A DNA stretch of 64,000 nucleotides from Aplysia californica (GCF_000002075.1 NW_004797272.1:4228498-4292497), one strand, 5' to 3'. Counted from the stretch's first letter, positions 23,135 to 43,545 are shown. Notes: generated from the sequence alone by a model not told the origin. Numbers and translations: made by a program.

Positions 23135-24960
23135 TCGCACAGGGTGTGTGGGAATACAAATACAATGGAATTGTATTCAATTCACTATTCAGAATTCACA
23201 TCATACATAGCATGGCATAGGAGAGTGTGCGAATACTATGAAATTGGTGATCTTAATACTTTAGCACGTTAAATTCTTCAATTGATTTTATCTAGATCTA
23301 GAGTCTAGATTTAGATCAAGGCCACCTCTATTCTCACCCCGGGTGAGAATAGCGCAGGCGAGTCTTTTGGCTATTCTCACCCGGAAAAGGAAGTTTCTAT
23401 TCTCACCCGGGGTGAGAATAAAATACGATCTACCCCTCACTGCGGGTGAGACTTGCCAGCGTAGGCTATTCTCACCCGGTGTGAAACAAGACCTGTTTTT
23501 CCTCATTTTGGAATACTGTCTATCGGTGTGTAGATGATCAAATTGATAAAAGCCAAGAAAATATTACGTTCACAAAAGTAAGCTAATTTGATCGTTTTCA
23601 AAGACTCTGTGGCTATTTCACTTTATGAATGGAGCCGAACTACGCGGGTCGCCATTTTGTTTTGCCCGCAAGTTCTCGCAAGATCTACTCCTCCCCTCTC
23701 TCTCTCTGTCTCTTTCTGAATACTGTCTATCGGTGTGGAGGATCAAATTGACCAAAACAAAGTTTAAAAATGATGTTAAAAAAGAAATCTAAATTAATTT
23801 GGTTGTTTACAAAGATGCTACGGCTATTTAACTTTCCGAAACGAGCCGAACTAAGCAGGTCGCCATTTTGTTTTGCCCGGAAGTTCTCGCGCTACTCCTC
23901 TCTCTCTCTCTCTCTTTCTCTCTCTCCACCGCCCACAGACAAAATTGCAGGCTTTTAGGCTAACACTAACAGTAGTAATAGATCTAGAACGTTTGTTCAC
24001 AGCACAGAATTCTATAATTCTGTTATCATCACAGTGTGTAGAATTCTGTGGTTCAGGGTGAACGCTTCACTGGTTGGCCTAGACTATAACGGTGAATTCT
24101 ACACACTGTGATAACAGAATTATAGAATTCTGTGCTGTGAACAAACGTTCTAGATCTATTACTACTAGCCTAAAAGCGTGCAATTTTGTCTGTGGGCAGT
24201 GGAAAGAGAGAGAGAGAGGAGTAACGTGAGAACTTCCGGGCGAAACAAAATGGCGACCTGCGTAGTTCGGCTCGATTCGGAAAGTTAAATAGCCGTAGCA
24301 TCTTTGTAGACAACCAAATTAATTTAGTTTTCTTTTTTAACATCATTTTTTAACTTTGTTTTGNNNNNNNNNNNNNNNNNNNNNNNNNNNNNNNNNNNNN
24401 NNNNNNNNNNNNNNNNNNNNNNNNNNNNNNNNNNNNNNNNNNNNNNNNNNNNNNNNNNNNNNNNNNNNNNNNNNNNNNNNNNNNNNNNNNNNNNNNNNNN
24501 NNNNNNNNNNNNNNNNNNGTGAAATAGCCATAGCATCTTTGAAGACGATCAAATTAGCTTACTTTTGTGCTATAACGTAATTTTTTCTTGGCTTTTATCA
24601 ATTTGATCATCCACACCGATAGACAGATTCCAAAATGAGGAAAAACAGGTTTTGCTTCACACCGGGTGAGAATAGCCTACACTGGCAAGTCTCACCAGGG
24701 GTGAGAGGTAGATCATATTTTTATTCTCACCCCGGGTGAGAATAGCCACTTCCCTAGATCAATCAGATCTAGATCTATCTATCTCGCCACACACTCACAT
24801 GCACACACATGCGCGCGCGAGTGAGCGGACCTCTAGCCTACGATAGCTTTGATAAAATCAATTGAAGAATTTAACATGCTAAAGTATAAGATTAACTGAA
24901 ATTTTATTCGCTCAGGTTGTGTGAATACTAGAATTTTATTCGCACAGTGTGTGTGAATAC
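23135..24960. repeat. large composite palindrome (foldback-like), about 0.9 kb per arm
   Basis: The left arm (about 23135-24045) is the inverted, diverged copy of the right arm (24094 to about 24960), around a spacer of about 48 bp. Near the centre the arms match over about 70 bp (GTAATAGATCTAGAACG...GTGTGTAGAATTC and its complement). Each arm contains two direct copies of about 190 bp, marked by ACTGTCTATCGGTGT, GATCAAATTGA and TCGCCATTTTGTTTTGCCCG. The right arm's second copy is partly lost in the N gap. No ORF, no clear target duplication. Confidence 0.8.
24364..24518. other. assembly gap (155 N)
   Basis: The run of N lies inside the right arm of the palindrome, opposite about 23600-23760 of the left arm. 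The fold-back structure is a likely cause of the gap. Confidence 1.
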
Positions 24961-25204
24961 TATGAAATTATATTTGCACAGGGTGTGTGAATACTGCAAA
25001 ATATTATTGGCACAGGGCGTTTCAAAAGAAGGATGGAAATGATAGGAGAGAGAGAGAGAGCTCATTTTCCCCCTCATCGCATGGGGACAAAGATCAGTGC
25101 ACTCCTCTCTTTGAGCCAATTAAAAAAGTGCCCTTAAAATTTCGTGACGCCCTCTTAAAAAAAGTGCGGACTTTGCGAACAGAGTTACCCTACTTGTGTG
25201 AAAA

Positions 25205-26590
25205 ACAATAAAAGTAGGTAGCGTAAACACGGCCTCGCGGGTACTCGCGGCCTTCCGAACGCGTGGTATCGGTAAAATCGGGGTAATTTCGTTCGCTGTT
25301 TCTTTGCTCTTTCGCTATAAAACACCAAATGCCGTACACCTTGTAAAAATTCAGCTTTTCTTCGTTACAATGGTGTATGTTGTTTATATGTCCGATTATT
25401 AGGAGCTGGAGAATCGCCAACGAAAGCGAGGCCCCTCGCGGTCGGAATGCGAGGTCGGCCGGTTGAAAAATTGACACGCGTGCATTCAAATGCTTCGCGG
25501 AACGAGGGATGATTAAATACCGTCTTTTCATTGGCAGAGAACTGTTGAGCTTTAAACGGGCTTTCCAGTGATACAGTGGAATCCTGTTATAACGAGAGGG
25601 AGGGGACCGGAGCAAAATGTCCGTTATAGCAGGATTCTCGCTATAAGGGATCCAGTAATACGTTCAAGGGAAACTGTAAAGTAGGCCTAATCTATGAGTT
25701 TGGTGTTCTGTTTATTTTTTTTTTTGCAATCTCCCCTGATGACGATTTTGTTTCAACATTACCTCTAGGTCTTACTTGATAAAAAATCGAATCAGGTTTC
25801 TTTCTCTAGCTCTAGATCCAGCGATGTGGAATGACAGCTGGGCGTTGGCGATCAGAAAGGAAGGGCTCTGGGCTAACTCACCCGCTGTGTTTTCCCCCAC
25901 CCCACCACACCCTGTGGTGCATTCTGTCTGTTTGCGCACGTCACACATTCGCTCCGTCCATCACATTGCTGTGACCTCTCCATCCCCGCATCGGAGAAGT
26001 GAGAGGCATGGTAGGCCTTGATAATCTAAACTAGGCTTACGCTGGCATATCACACGATGCGTTCTGCTTGTCTGCGCTTGCCACACCCTCCCTACTCAGT
26101 TGCTCCGGCCTTCATTATTGACGCACGTGGGCTCTCTTTTTCTTTGTTTTGCAAGATCACCAACAAATTTCTCAACTGGTGAGGTTTTACGTTATGTATA
26201 ATTGGCCTATGCACTGTTCACAGCAGCAGCAATATTCCGCTAAAACTGACTCTCATGTTTGTCTGATAGCGCTATAGTAGTATTTTATTTACAAAGGTAA
26301 AGAGGAGAAAAAAACGAGGTTTTAGAATAGTGTCTTTATACCAGACTTCTCGTTTTTTTCCGGACTCTTTATAAGTGGACTCCATTGTATAAGTTTAGCC
26401 TTTGGCGTCTTTATAGAAAGCTTTTAAAAAATACCGTCAAAATGTTTAAAGATCCTTTTTACACAAAATATGTAAAATACAGACTTATAAAAGGTATCAA
26501 TTAAAAGATCAGTTCATTTTCTATTAGAATAAAGTAATTAGCTTGGAATTATTTTTCATCAATCCTTCCGCGAGACTCGGAAAGCATGTG
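25205..26590 (-). repeat. R2 dispersed repeat, copy 2, split by a MITE
   Basis: Reverse-complement match to 11370-11910 in two blocks, 25205-25573 and 26388-26590, interrupted exactly by the element at 25574-26387. The split shows that the MITE inserted after R2. Confidence 0.6.
25574..26387. mobile_element. Tc1/mariner-pogo type MITE in R2
   Basis: TA-flanked (25572-25573 and 26388-26389). The left end CAGTGGAATCCTGTTATAAC and inverted right end CAATGGAGTCCACTTATAAA correspond. No transposase recognised. Confidence 0.7.
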
Positions 26591-27424
26591 ACCCCGCACG
26601 CGGGGTACACTACAGTATAGAGCCGACTCGCTCGCCGCGGGGGCCGGTGCGGCGCCGCCGGGTCAACGCTTGGTGTTTTTGTCGAAATAACGACAGATCA
26701 TCATGTTTGAGGCGATAATATACTGATTTGTAAAGATCTCACAGTCTTGAAAAAAATTAGGCTACATATATTTGTTATAGTGATTGTACTCTGTTAATGT
26801 GGAGATGTTTAGTGCACTTGGTACTTTTTTTATTGTCTGTCAAACATGGGGTTGCAGCCAGTGACTGACTTTAACAAATTTGATCAAATTTTAAACAACT
26901 ACAATTTTCTTAAAAATTGACGGAGAGGTTAAAGAATGGTACCAAAATGCTCAGTGGATAGGCCTTTCAAATGGAACAGATAAATTTGGCATACAGCAAG
27001 TTTGAAAATTTAGTTTCTGGTACCTAATAAAAGTGAAATTAACAGACTGTGCTTATATTATATCCTCTTCTTCTTGAACTGGAGAAACGAAAGAGCGCTT
27101 CTAAAAGACTCCAGCGCCATTTGAAGCAATGCGCGGACTTCTGCGGACACTTTTCGGGCTGAGTGAACAATCTTGTTATTTGCCATCTTTGGTAGGGATA
27201 GATCTAGTTCTAATTGTGCAAAACGATACGAAACCCTCCCCACTCAAATTGGAATTCAAGTTGTTTTAAATTGTGTAAATGATAATGATTCAAAATCTCT
27301 ATTTTCGTTTTTTGTTTTCCTTGCGCATTGAGATCAGAGAGAGAGAGAGAGAGATGAGTAGCCTTTGCTAACAGATGGGGTGCCCGGGTTTGAGAAACGA
27401 GGTCCAAAATCAACGAAGGCTCAA

Positions 27425-29005
27425 CCCTGTGCGAATAGAATTATTTCTTATTCGCACACCTGGTGTGAATAACATTATGTAAAATTCTTATGCGCACTCC
27501 CGTTGTGAGTAAAATTATTTCTTATTCGCACTCCCGGTGTGAATAATTCACTACCTTTTTTCCATATTTGCTGGGTCTAGAAAAAGAAAAGGATTAGGGA
27601 AGGGGTAGGGATTGGGTTATCCTGAATGGAGTGATTATTCTACATGATGCCCTTACAGAGAGAATGTCAACATGGCCTTAGCGCATGCGTTACTCGTCTT
27701 GTGAAGTGTCAATGTAGGTGAGAGGTCTGAGAACAATGATGGTTGATGTCAACAATGCTAAAGCCTTGTACGCCTAATCGATATGCGACTGCACAGTGGG
27801 CGTAAAGAGGGCTATGATTGGTTGAAGCTTTGACCCATGAATACATTATGTATCGTAGGCTTACAGTACTCTGGGAATTCCCGGTTTCGGTCTCACGCCT
27901 ATGACCGTCTTCTCACAGCGGGTTTGGAGCGCTCATAGAAGAAGGAAAAAAAAAGAAGCAGGAAGAGCTTGAGGAAGAGGAGGAGGAGAGCAAGAAGATG
28001 AAGAAATAGAAGTTCAAGAAGAAAAATAATTTAGTTGTAATACATGTTACTAAATGGGGACTTTTTCGTTTGTTACCCTACCATGGGAGAGAGAGAGGTA
28101 AAATTGATACTATTCTCACCCGCAATAACGACAACCTACTATTCTCGCCCAGTTTTTTAGTTTCCGCCTTTTTTATTTCGTTTCAGGCATCATAGGACTC
28201 GTGTCACTAGCGCTCCAGGCGACAAAACTCGCCAATGGGCGCGGGAGGCGACTATTGTCGATTTGGGGGAAAACCTTACCTTTTGAGCAAATAGCGTCAC
28301 CTTTTGTTGCTATTTATTGGTTCTGTAAGGGAAAATTTTACTCTTGAATGGTTTAACCAATCAAAATTAAGAAAAAAAATAAGCCTAGGGTCAAGGCACT
28401 GTGTGCCTTAAAAATAATTGTGGGTTCTGTTAGGGATAACAATTAAACATGTTTTTTGTGTTGTAAACAAAATGCCAATTCTAACATTACAATGACTTTA
28501 AACTATTACTAACATTATTTCATTAAACAGCTTTCTGTTAAGGCTATTATTTTTAAACCATACTACTCTGGCAATTGATTTCCTTTCTGAATTTAGAATA
28601 TACACTTGTCCAGGGTTTTGTGTGCATACTCTCAAGATTTTTAAAAATGCGGGAGCCTAGAAAAATTGGCCAGCGCTCTGGGGCAGTTCACGAACGGTCA
28701 CTCTTACAATTAAAAAATTATTTTCTATCTCATAATTAGCCTACATGTAGGCCTACCCGTTCTCAACACCCAGGTAGGCCTAAGAATAAAAATCCATTGC
28801 ATTCTCAGACCGGGTGAGAGAATAATATTCATAATCATTTTATATTCACCTGGCGTGAGAATAATATTATGCTTATATTTTCGCCCCAGGTGAGAATAAC
28901 GACAGCCTATTCAGACCCTCTGAGAAGGCCACCTATTCCTATATATATTACTAATATATTCAGAATAACTCACCCGTTATTTCTCACCCGCACCCCAGTG
29001 TGGGC
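27425..29005. repeat. scattered short palindromes (TATTCKCACC..GGTGNGAATA)
   Basis: Degenerate palindromes at about 27430-27548 (three CGCAC...GTGTGAATAA types), 28112-28150, 28803-28830, 28845-28870, 28879-28900 and 28978-28992. They match those in the palindrome arms at 23328-23352, 23371-23384, 23397-23420, 23466-23484, 24658-24675 and 24722-24745. The intervening sequence is AT-rich with TAGATC runs and no supported gene. Confidence 0.6.
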
Positions 29006-30170
29006 ATGTTTCCTCATGTAGATCAAGGCCAACTGCTAATTACCGTTGCCATAAGTAGCCTTAATTTTAAAAAAAATCTAATAGCCTTCTTAAAATTAAG
29101 CGTGAGTATCGTATATGTAGGTATCAGATGCGTTCTGGACATTTCGTTCTTGCATATAGATTTTTAATTTTATAACCATAGATCTAGATCTAGTATAGCT
29201 TGTTGTTTTTTGGTTTTTTTTTTCACTGTTTGCTGTTCATGGTGTTAAATGGCCTCCACCCAGTCCATTAAATAAACTAATGAAGTGACTATTCGGACTC
29301 AATTCCAAATAGACAAAAATTATATTCGGACTTTGAATTGAGTCCAGCATGACGTCCATTCCGACTTCCGACCCTTGTTCCTAAATATTTCCAGCATTTA
29401 TGAACTTTTTTCGATTATAATGATAACAATGGAGACGTGAGCTTTATTATCCAGTTACCGGATCTATCTAAACTGGCCCTCCCTGCATCATTAGTATGAA
29501 CAAAACTAAGTTAAGCTGACCTTGTGGGGGGAAAAGTTAATTATGTTGACCAATGATGAGACTGTGCGTAGCGATATATCGCACTCTCTGCTTATGGAGG
29601 AAGAGGCCACGGCTGTTGGTTTTTATGCGATTACATTTTTTAAAAAAATTACAGAAAAACTCAACACACAACAAAATCAAATTAAACATGTGGAAAGACG
29701 AATTATGGTGGAAGTTATTATGATGCTGTAGTGGTGGGGGAAGGCCCTGGGTTGTCGGTTACCGTGTACTTAGACACTGGTATTTGGCATTCTCTGAAAC
29801 TTTTTCAAATCCATCTAGATCTAGAGAACTAAAATCTATAAAATTACAGTGCAACGAAAATCACTAGACTTAAAAATAAATAAATTACACCTTTTTGTTT
29901 CATTTTTTCACCACAGTGATTCTTATGATAAAAAGCTGAATGCTATAGCAATTGAAAGGTACCATTATTTCACAGAGAAAGGTTCACACACAATCTATTA
30001 AGATATTCCATTTCTGTTCTTAATGCTGAAAATGGGGGATGGGGGAACTGGAAATAATTTGTGATTGTTGGTTCATTGATAAGCTGGAATAATGCTTTCT
30101 CAGAATGTATATGCCCCTTGAGCAAAAAGTGGTATTGATGAGTGTTTTGTTGCTGTCTTTTTTTTTCCAG

Positions 30171-36698
<6,528 letters not shown>

Positions 36699-39600
36699 CA
36701 AAAAACCCTCGTGTTATTCTAATATTCTATTTATGTGTTTCCTGCATTTGTAAATTGTTGTTTTCTTCTGTCTGCTCAAATGTAGACTGTCAGCGCGCCA
36801 CTTAACTGGGAATGAAATGTGTGAGTGAAGTCAAGGTCTGGATGCAAATGTCTATGGTTTTGTGTGATGATGTCCAAATGTGTGCAACAGTCTGAAATTA
36901 TTTCTTTGTGAAGAACTATGTGCTGCGCTTCTCACAATTTGGGTGATGTGACAATGTCAGAGGTATCTCCTTTGTAAATAATGTATTTCCACGTCAGATG
37001 AATTTCTTCATTATAAAAAGAAAACCACTCTGAGCCCTTATTGCCTGTACATGTACTCAGAGCTTTGTTTTTACTGTTACTGTTCTGTATTGCCAGTCAT
37101 ACCACGGTTTTGTTGTACTAACTGACCCAAGCGGACCTGCCAACCATTGGAACTTCAGGTTCTGTAACAGAAGTAATTCACTAAAATCAGTTTTGACTAG
37201 GTACAGAAGTTCTCTCACTTAATTTTTGTTTCTTGCAGTATACGGTCGTTTTTATGCACAAGGGGGCTATCCCAAAAAATGCTGTTTTGAGAAAATCTAA
37301 GGTAAAGTTTTTGGACCCTTGTTCTGCTTCTTAAAAAGACATGGAGAGTTTTCTAAATAACCAAAGAAATATACACACCAATGAAACCAAACTTCTCCTA
37401 AAGGTAGGGCAATGCCCACTTTTGGTGTGGGTCAAGATTTCTGGAGACCCCCGAAATCTGGGTTAGCCCGCTTGTCTTTAAAGGCGACTAACATTTGTTA
37501 ATGGTTTTTAAAATTTTTGTTCACCTTTTTTCCAGCTGTGAACGATATCTAAATTTCATTGTTGCTTCGAGATCTTTGAAAACGTATAGACTTATTGAGC
37601 GAAAAGAAAATATGTTTTTAAAATTACTAAAGGAAAATTTTTCTATTTTTAAAAATATTTTGGAGGTTTTTTTTGGTCCTTTTTGTATTTTTCAGCCTAT
37701 GGGCTATTACTCAATGCAGTTTAGGCCCACTATAATTTGGCTTGTGAGTGATTAGCAATGTTACTGCATTTAGGTGTACATTCTGTTTTTGTACATTTGT
37801 ACTGATATTTCTGATCACGGACGCATTTATTATCAAGTCGTGTGTAAATGGTAGTACAGGTAGTAACACTGTATGAATTTCCGTCAAGGTATTTCTGAAA
37901 AGAACAATTTTGGCACTAAATTAAAGCTATAGAAAGGAGTTGATTGTAATCACAGATGGATTTTAGTCTTTTTTTGTAGGGAATGATTGGGTGAGATGTC
38001 TAACTTTGTATCTGTAGTATAGGGTTTTACGGCGCTCACAACTGCTAAGACGTCTAACTTTGAAAGGATGGAGCTACGCACCAGAGAATTTGTTTTAGCT
38101 TTACAAAACTGACTGTCTAGCTGCTGTCATCGAGAACGAGGAAGAAGAAAGCTTTACAAAACAAAATTGCACAGACTAAAGCATTTACTTCTTAACTTTT
38201 AAATGCTTTTAAGTATAGAAACACTAGAAAATAAGTTAATGCAGATGGAGTCAAAGTCCTTAGATTCTATAGAAATGCTTGAATAGAGATTATGCTACAC
38301 ACTGAGAGAAACAGAATGTGCTGTAAATCAAATTTTGAAGTAGAATAATGTTGTGTGTGTCACCATGGAAAGTACTCACCACACATTATGAACACTTGTA
38401 TATGCATGTCTTTTATATATACATATATATACACACACAGGTATTCCCTCTCCATGATAATGAAGCATATATAATTATTATGGATTACTTTTCTGCACGA
38501 GACAATGAAATAGACTGTGGACTGATAATACTGTTTAAAAAAATTGAAGTCCTGGGATTTTCCAAAATGAAGGGTAACATGCCTGATTAATAAGGGCTAG
38601 TCAAAAATGCTTTCTTGTGCCGAAAGTACAATGTCAGATAATCAAGTCACCTCACTCTAAGTTAATGATTGATGATGCTGTCCTTTCTCTTATTATTTCC
38701 ATGCCATTTCTCAAAGTGTCACATGAGTCTGTTGTCTGCACTTAGGTCAATGGGGCAATTTGGTTTGTTACTTCCCTCTCTATCTCATACTCATATATTA
38801 TATATACTACATAATTATAGTGGGTTGTTGGCAGGTGCTCTGGTATGGTTTGTTCCTTCTTTCTTATCAAATATCTATTGCCCTTATCTCTCCTCCTTCT
38901 TTTCTTTATAAGTTACAATCCGCAGCACTTATATGAGTAGTTTTGTTGCATATGCTGTTAAAATTTTTACGAAAACAGGAAAAACTCAGCATGTAATATT
39001 TGTAGTCCAAATCTGCCTCCTGGGGCTTGCATGATTCAGGAGTAGGCCCTACTGATATTATGTTCTGTTGATTCTGTTGTCAACTCAACTACTAATTATC
39101 CTGCATACTTTTAATCACTAGTTGGAGTCACTTGCTGTTCTCTCATTTTAATAACAGCTCTCTTTTGAACTTTTCTTAAATGCTTCCAGTGTTGATAAGA
39201 AAAAAATATGCTATTGTTTGTGCACTGTACATGCTGCTATACTGTCACCAGAAGCAGATTCTAGTCTATGCTAGATTGTAGTTGTCTGTGATTTGAAATG
39301 TTTGTAAACAAGCCACTTGAATTCATCAGAACTGAGAACTGACTCAAGTTGTGAGATTGGCAGGTCTGCTGATGGCTTAGATTGATACTGCATCCATTGA
39401 AATGTTTTGAAAAAAAATTTCCCCTAATGAAGTTGATACAGACTTCAGTTTGTTTTGAATAAGGAGGGCGCAATGCAACTCTCTTTTGTCAAAGGTCATG
39501 CAGTAATGACATTTAACTGGGAAATGCATTTAAAACTATTGAATGCAGAATGAATTTCTCAACAAATGATGTTTCAGTTTCAGCATGTTTTGATGAAGTC

Positions 39601-40095
39601 TTTTTGTCTTGCCAGGTCATAAGAACACCCTATTGTAAGTAGTTTAAAATAATGATGTTTGAAAGCCATCGCTTTCACTAGTTTTATTAAATCAAGTGTG
39701 AACTTGCCTTTGTAGGGAGTTAGTATTTCATTTGCATAAATGTTTGATTTATTTGGTAGGGATAGTTGTGCTCTTTAGGTTTATTAATCTGGTGTGGAAG
39801 AATTTTTGTTTGTGACTGTTTTGACCTTATTTGCTGATCATGTGAGAAGTTTGTTCATGATTGCGTTTTGAAATTGTATAGTTTGCAGTAAGTGCCTTCC
39901 ATGTAAGTGAGTGCAATTTAGGAACAATATCACAGTCATTTCATTTCATATTATATTGTCTTTTCTCAAAATCCGAATTCTAGTGGTTCTGTATAGAGGA
40001 GAATAAAGCTACTGTGTTGTGGCTACATTGATTGATTTTTTCCATCAAATTTTGTTGTAACAAGATTACATTAATAAAGAGCCATATCTTCTAAT
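36699..40095 (+). other. PCGF3 3'UTR (probable extent)
   Basis: Mostly non-repetitive AT-rich sequence after the stop. AATAAA signals at 40002-40007 and 40073-40078 are the best candidates for the transcript end. It holds an R1 fragment at about 38020 and an R1 copy at 38820-38990. Long 3'UTRs are usual for this family. The limit is inferred. Confidence 0.4.
38820..38990 (+). repeat. R1 SINE copy
   Basis: Starts GTTGTTGGCAGGTGCTCTGG and ends in GTTAAAATTTTTACGAAAAC. More diverged than the other copies. Confidence 0.65.
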
Positions 40096-41833
40096 GCACT
40101 GTCTAGCTATAACTGGAATCCAAAGGGGATAATAACACAATGCCTGTTTGAGAAAATAATATTGTGCTGGATTAAAACTAGAATGTCTCGTTCTTTTGGT
40201 CGAATGCCTCTATAATGACCACAAGGATAAAGAATGCTTATAATAAACAAGAGTCCCTTGCTTCAGCCTGACAACGAAATGACTGGTGTGGCACATTGTG
40301 ATGGTTTGGCTGCCACAAGCTCGTTATCTTTTCTTCAATTGCCAGTGTATTGCGATTGTCTCACTACTACGGAAGTTTGTTGAAATAAGTCTCATTATTG
40401 CAGTAGACCTATAGTATATCATTTACATGGCTGGATAAAGGGAAAAAAATTAGAGTCAACAATTGTTTCATTAACCAGGGTTCTTGTCATTGTAGTTACC
40501 TTTATAAATGGATCCCAGTATAGCTATTTCTTCCTTTCATCATTAGATTTATCCTGGCATAACACAGTAAAAAAAAAGCTCCACATGTTGAAATGTCAAT
40601 TACTTTTACTACTGTAATGATCTTATCAAGACAAGTAGCTATGGCAAACACTCATGGACTACATTTTGTCATTTCTGTGCACTAATGTCAAACATAAAAG
40701 TGGGAAAAAGATTTTTCAAGCTTTATATATAAACCAGCATTTAGTCTTTTATGTTTATTTCAAATGGTGCTGTTCTAGTTGCTTGTTTTATATTTTTTTC
40801 CAGGTGTCCAATTCTATTAGGTACACCATCAGATCTCATGGCAAGAGATTACATGCTGTACTCTTGCCATCTTCTTAAGATCGAAGGGGAAGGTTGAGTG
40901 GGGTTTTAAAAATATTATTTTTAAAATCTTGCTTCTTGTGAAAGGTAGGAAAAGCATGCCCCACCCCCGACTTTAAAAAAAAGAATTTATATTGGAATCC
41001 TATTTTATGTGTCCCATTGTTGTTTTATGGTTTAGCAGATATCTACAGGTAGGGCATGCATTCCACCATCTACTTCTAGACAACTTCAAAGCCAGAGTTC
41101 TCAGTTAATTTATATTAGAATTTTAATTACATTTTCACAATGATTTCCGATTTATTATGTTAATTCAGTCCCCTCAAATCAGCCTGGGTGAATTGAATCT
41201 TCTGTCTGAATGTCAAGTATCACATGGGAGGGAGAAAACAGGTTGATAAGAGTCTCCAAATTCGGTACTACTATCTGAGGCCAGCAATGTATCTGTGTTG
41301 AGAGTCCTGTCATTGTTCAGATACAACAGGATTGGCAAATGACCACAGGCTCAAGTCAGCCAGATGGCTGTCAAAAGTATTTTGATGGACATGTTTTCAA
41401 TGAAGCTGGCAGGGTAAGACCACTATTACTATTACCAAGCCAGAAAATGTCATTGAATGTGGATCACACGCATAGGACTGTATTTCTTGTGTTGTAATAT
41501 AAAATAATTTAAAGTGAAATGTTGATCTACGCATTATATATTTATTGGTTACGATGTATTTTCTCTCTTTATTTAATATTCACCCCTGTTTGTCCAAAAA
41601 ACAAGTCTCCCTTTTCTGCAACTAAAGGGTTTCTTCAACATTCACCTCTAACAACAGTCAGGAAGAATTGACACATCGTGTCCTTGTGAAAGATATGAAT
41701 TCTGTTTAAGAATTAAGATTGATATATTAAAATCCCCTCTTGCTTTTAGAGGAAAGAAGTGTGACATTAGATTCTTTGCTTGTGCTCGTAATTATAGTTC
41801 TATACTGTATTATATTTGTATGAAGTCCGAGCT

Positions 41834-42003
41834 GGTAGGGGGTTGGCGGGTGCTCTGGTGTGGCTTGCTCCTTCTTTCCACATCTATCTTCTTATCTCTC
41901 CTCCTTTTTTTGTTTGTTACTCTATTGTAACATCTCTAATCTTCAGCACTTATATGATCTTATTGTGTTGCGAGTGCTGTAAAACTCTTACTAAAACAGA
42001 AGC
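41834..42003 (+). repeat. R1 SINE copy
   Basis: Near full length, GGTTGGCGGGTGCTCTGG through AGTGCTGTAAAACTCTTACT. The stretch 40096-41833 before it has no recognised feature. Confidence 0.75.
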
Positions 42004-43004
42004 CTGAGCTGTATTTGTTATGATGAAAATAGTTTTGTTTGTTTTAGAGGAGAGGGTGAAGTTATACGTTATAGATCTCTCTACACAGACTGCACACTGT
42101 ATGCCATGTAAGCAGTGCCTAGCTTAAGTTTTCCTATTTTCTCTTTTTGTGTGTGTGTGTGTGTATGGGGGGGGGGTTGTGCTTTCAACATTACATACCT
42201 CACAACAAAGTGGAAGAACTAGTGTGTGTTTAAATTTTTTTAAAAAACCTCTTGTAGTGAAGTGCTTCAGCTTCAGTTTCTGAATGTTTGCAATGGTTGG
42301 TTTCAGACTGAAATAATCACGACTTTCTTCTAATGGGAATGTTGATCTGCCAGATGTGAAGTTTTTATTACCACTGCTTGCATCTTTCATTGTACGTAAG
42401 GCAGATGTGTTTCCTTCTGTTGTGTGCTTTTGCCATTCGTGTAGGCCGTAATCTGATCATGAATGCTGTAGCAAAGCTTTTTGTAAGAAGGAATAATGAG
42501 CGGGTACTTTTAAAAGTCAATTTTACATTTTTTTTAAATCCACGATTACCATGGTAATGGTGGTCATATTGAAAGTACAGCTTTCATAAAACCATAATAA
42601 TGGATTTCTTATTTGCCAACCAAATTTATTCAGATTTGATATTTTGGTAGAAATACAACATTTAAATTAATAAAATTATGTACAGCAGGGTTCTTGGATA
42701 TCTTAAACAGGTTAAAAGTTATCTGGTTATAGCTACCTCCCTCTTTTATATAGGGGAATGTGATTATCAATAATTCAGTTTTAAAATGCAACAATTTTCC
42801 TATCTGTACAGATTTAGGTTTCTGATGTGAATAACAAATCTTAAAAATACTGGAAGAAGATGAAAAAAAAAAGCGAAAGTGGAAGTTTTGAGAAAAATTA
42901 CATTTGTTACGCAACAGATCGTGGTTTCTCAAAATTATACAATATCTGCCCTTACTCCGTGGTTTGAGAAGCAATTTAAGGTGAAAATATACATTCTGAT
43001 GATA

Positions 43005-43075
43005 ATGATAATAATGTAGATCATTTCTAGTGCCCAATCCCGTGTGAATGCAGCTCTAGGCGCTTTACATAAATG
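43005..43075 (-). repeat. tRNA-SINE 3'-tail fragment
   Basis: The GATAATGATAATAATGTAGA ... GGCGCTTTACATAA pattern matches the tail of the SINE at 19563-19905. The CA-rich run 43095-43160 follows. Confidence 0.4.
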
Positions 43076-43355
43076 CATGTACGAACAATATTCGCACACG
43101 CGCGCACACACACTCACTTACACATTCACGCACACATTACACACACACACACATCTACTTGCTTATCACACGCGCACGCTACACATCATTACAAAATGAG
43201 CACATACAAATACATAATAAAATATTATACACATCATAGACTGTTTAAGTTTAAGGCTTTTAAGACTAAATAGCCCAGCAAGGTACTTCACAGTCACACA
43301 CAGAAGATTGAGTTCAGTTCTCATGTGGGTTTTTTTTATTATTGAGAATCTTCAT

Positions 43356-43545
43356 CTGGGTGGTTGGCGGTTGCTCTGGTGTGGTTTGCTCCTTCTTTCC
43401 TATCAAACATCTATCGTCCTGATCTCTCCTCCTTCTTTTTTGTGTTTGTTACTCTCTTGTATTAACACAATTAATCTTCGGTTCTTATATGACCTCATTG
43501 TGTTGCAAGTGCCGTAAAACTCTTACAAAAACTAAAAACTAAAAC
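43356..43545 (+). repeat. R1 SINE copy, full length
   Basis: Best-preserved plus-strand copy: TGGGTGGTTGGCGGTTGCTC start, CAAGTGCCGTAAAACTCTTA end, tail of ACTAAAA units. Confidence 0.8.

Noticed and set aside
24324-24580. ORFs spanning N
   Set aside because: They translate the assembly gap.
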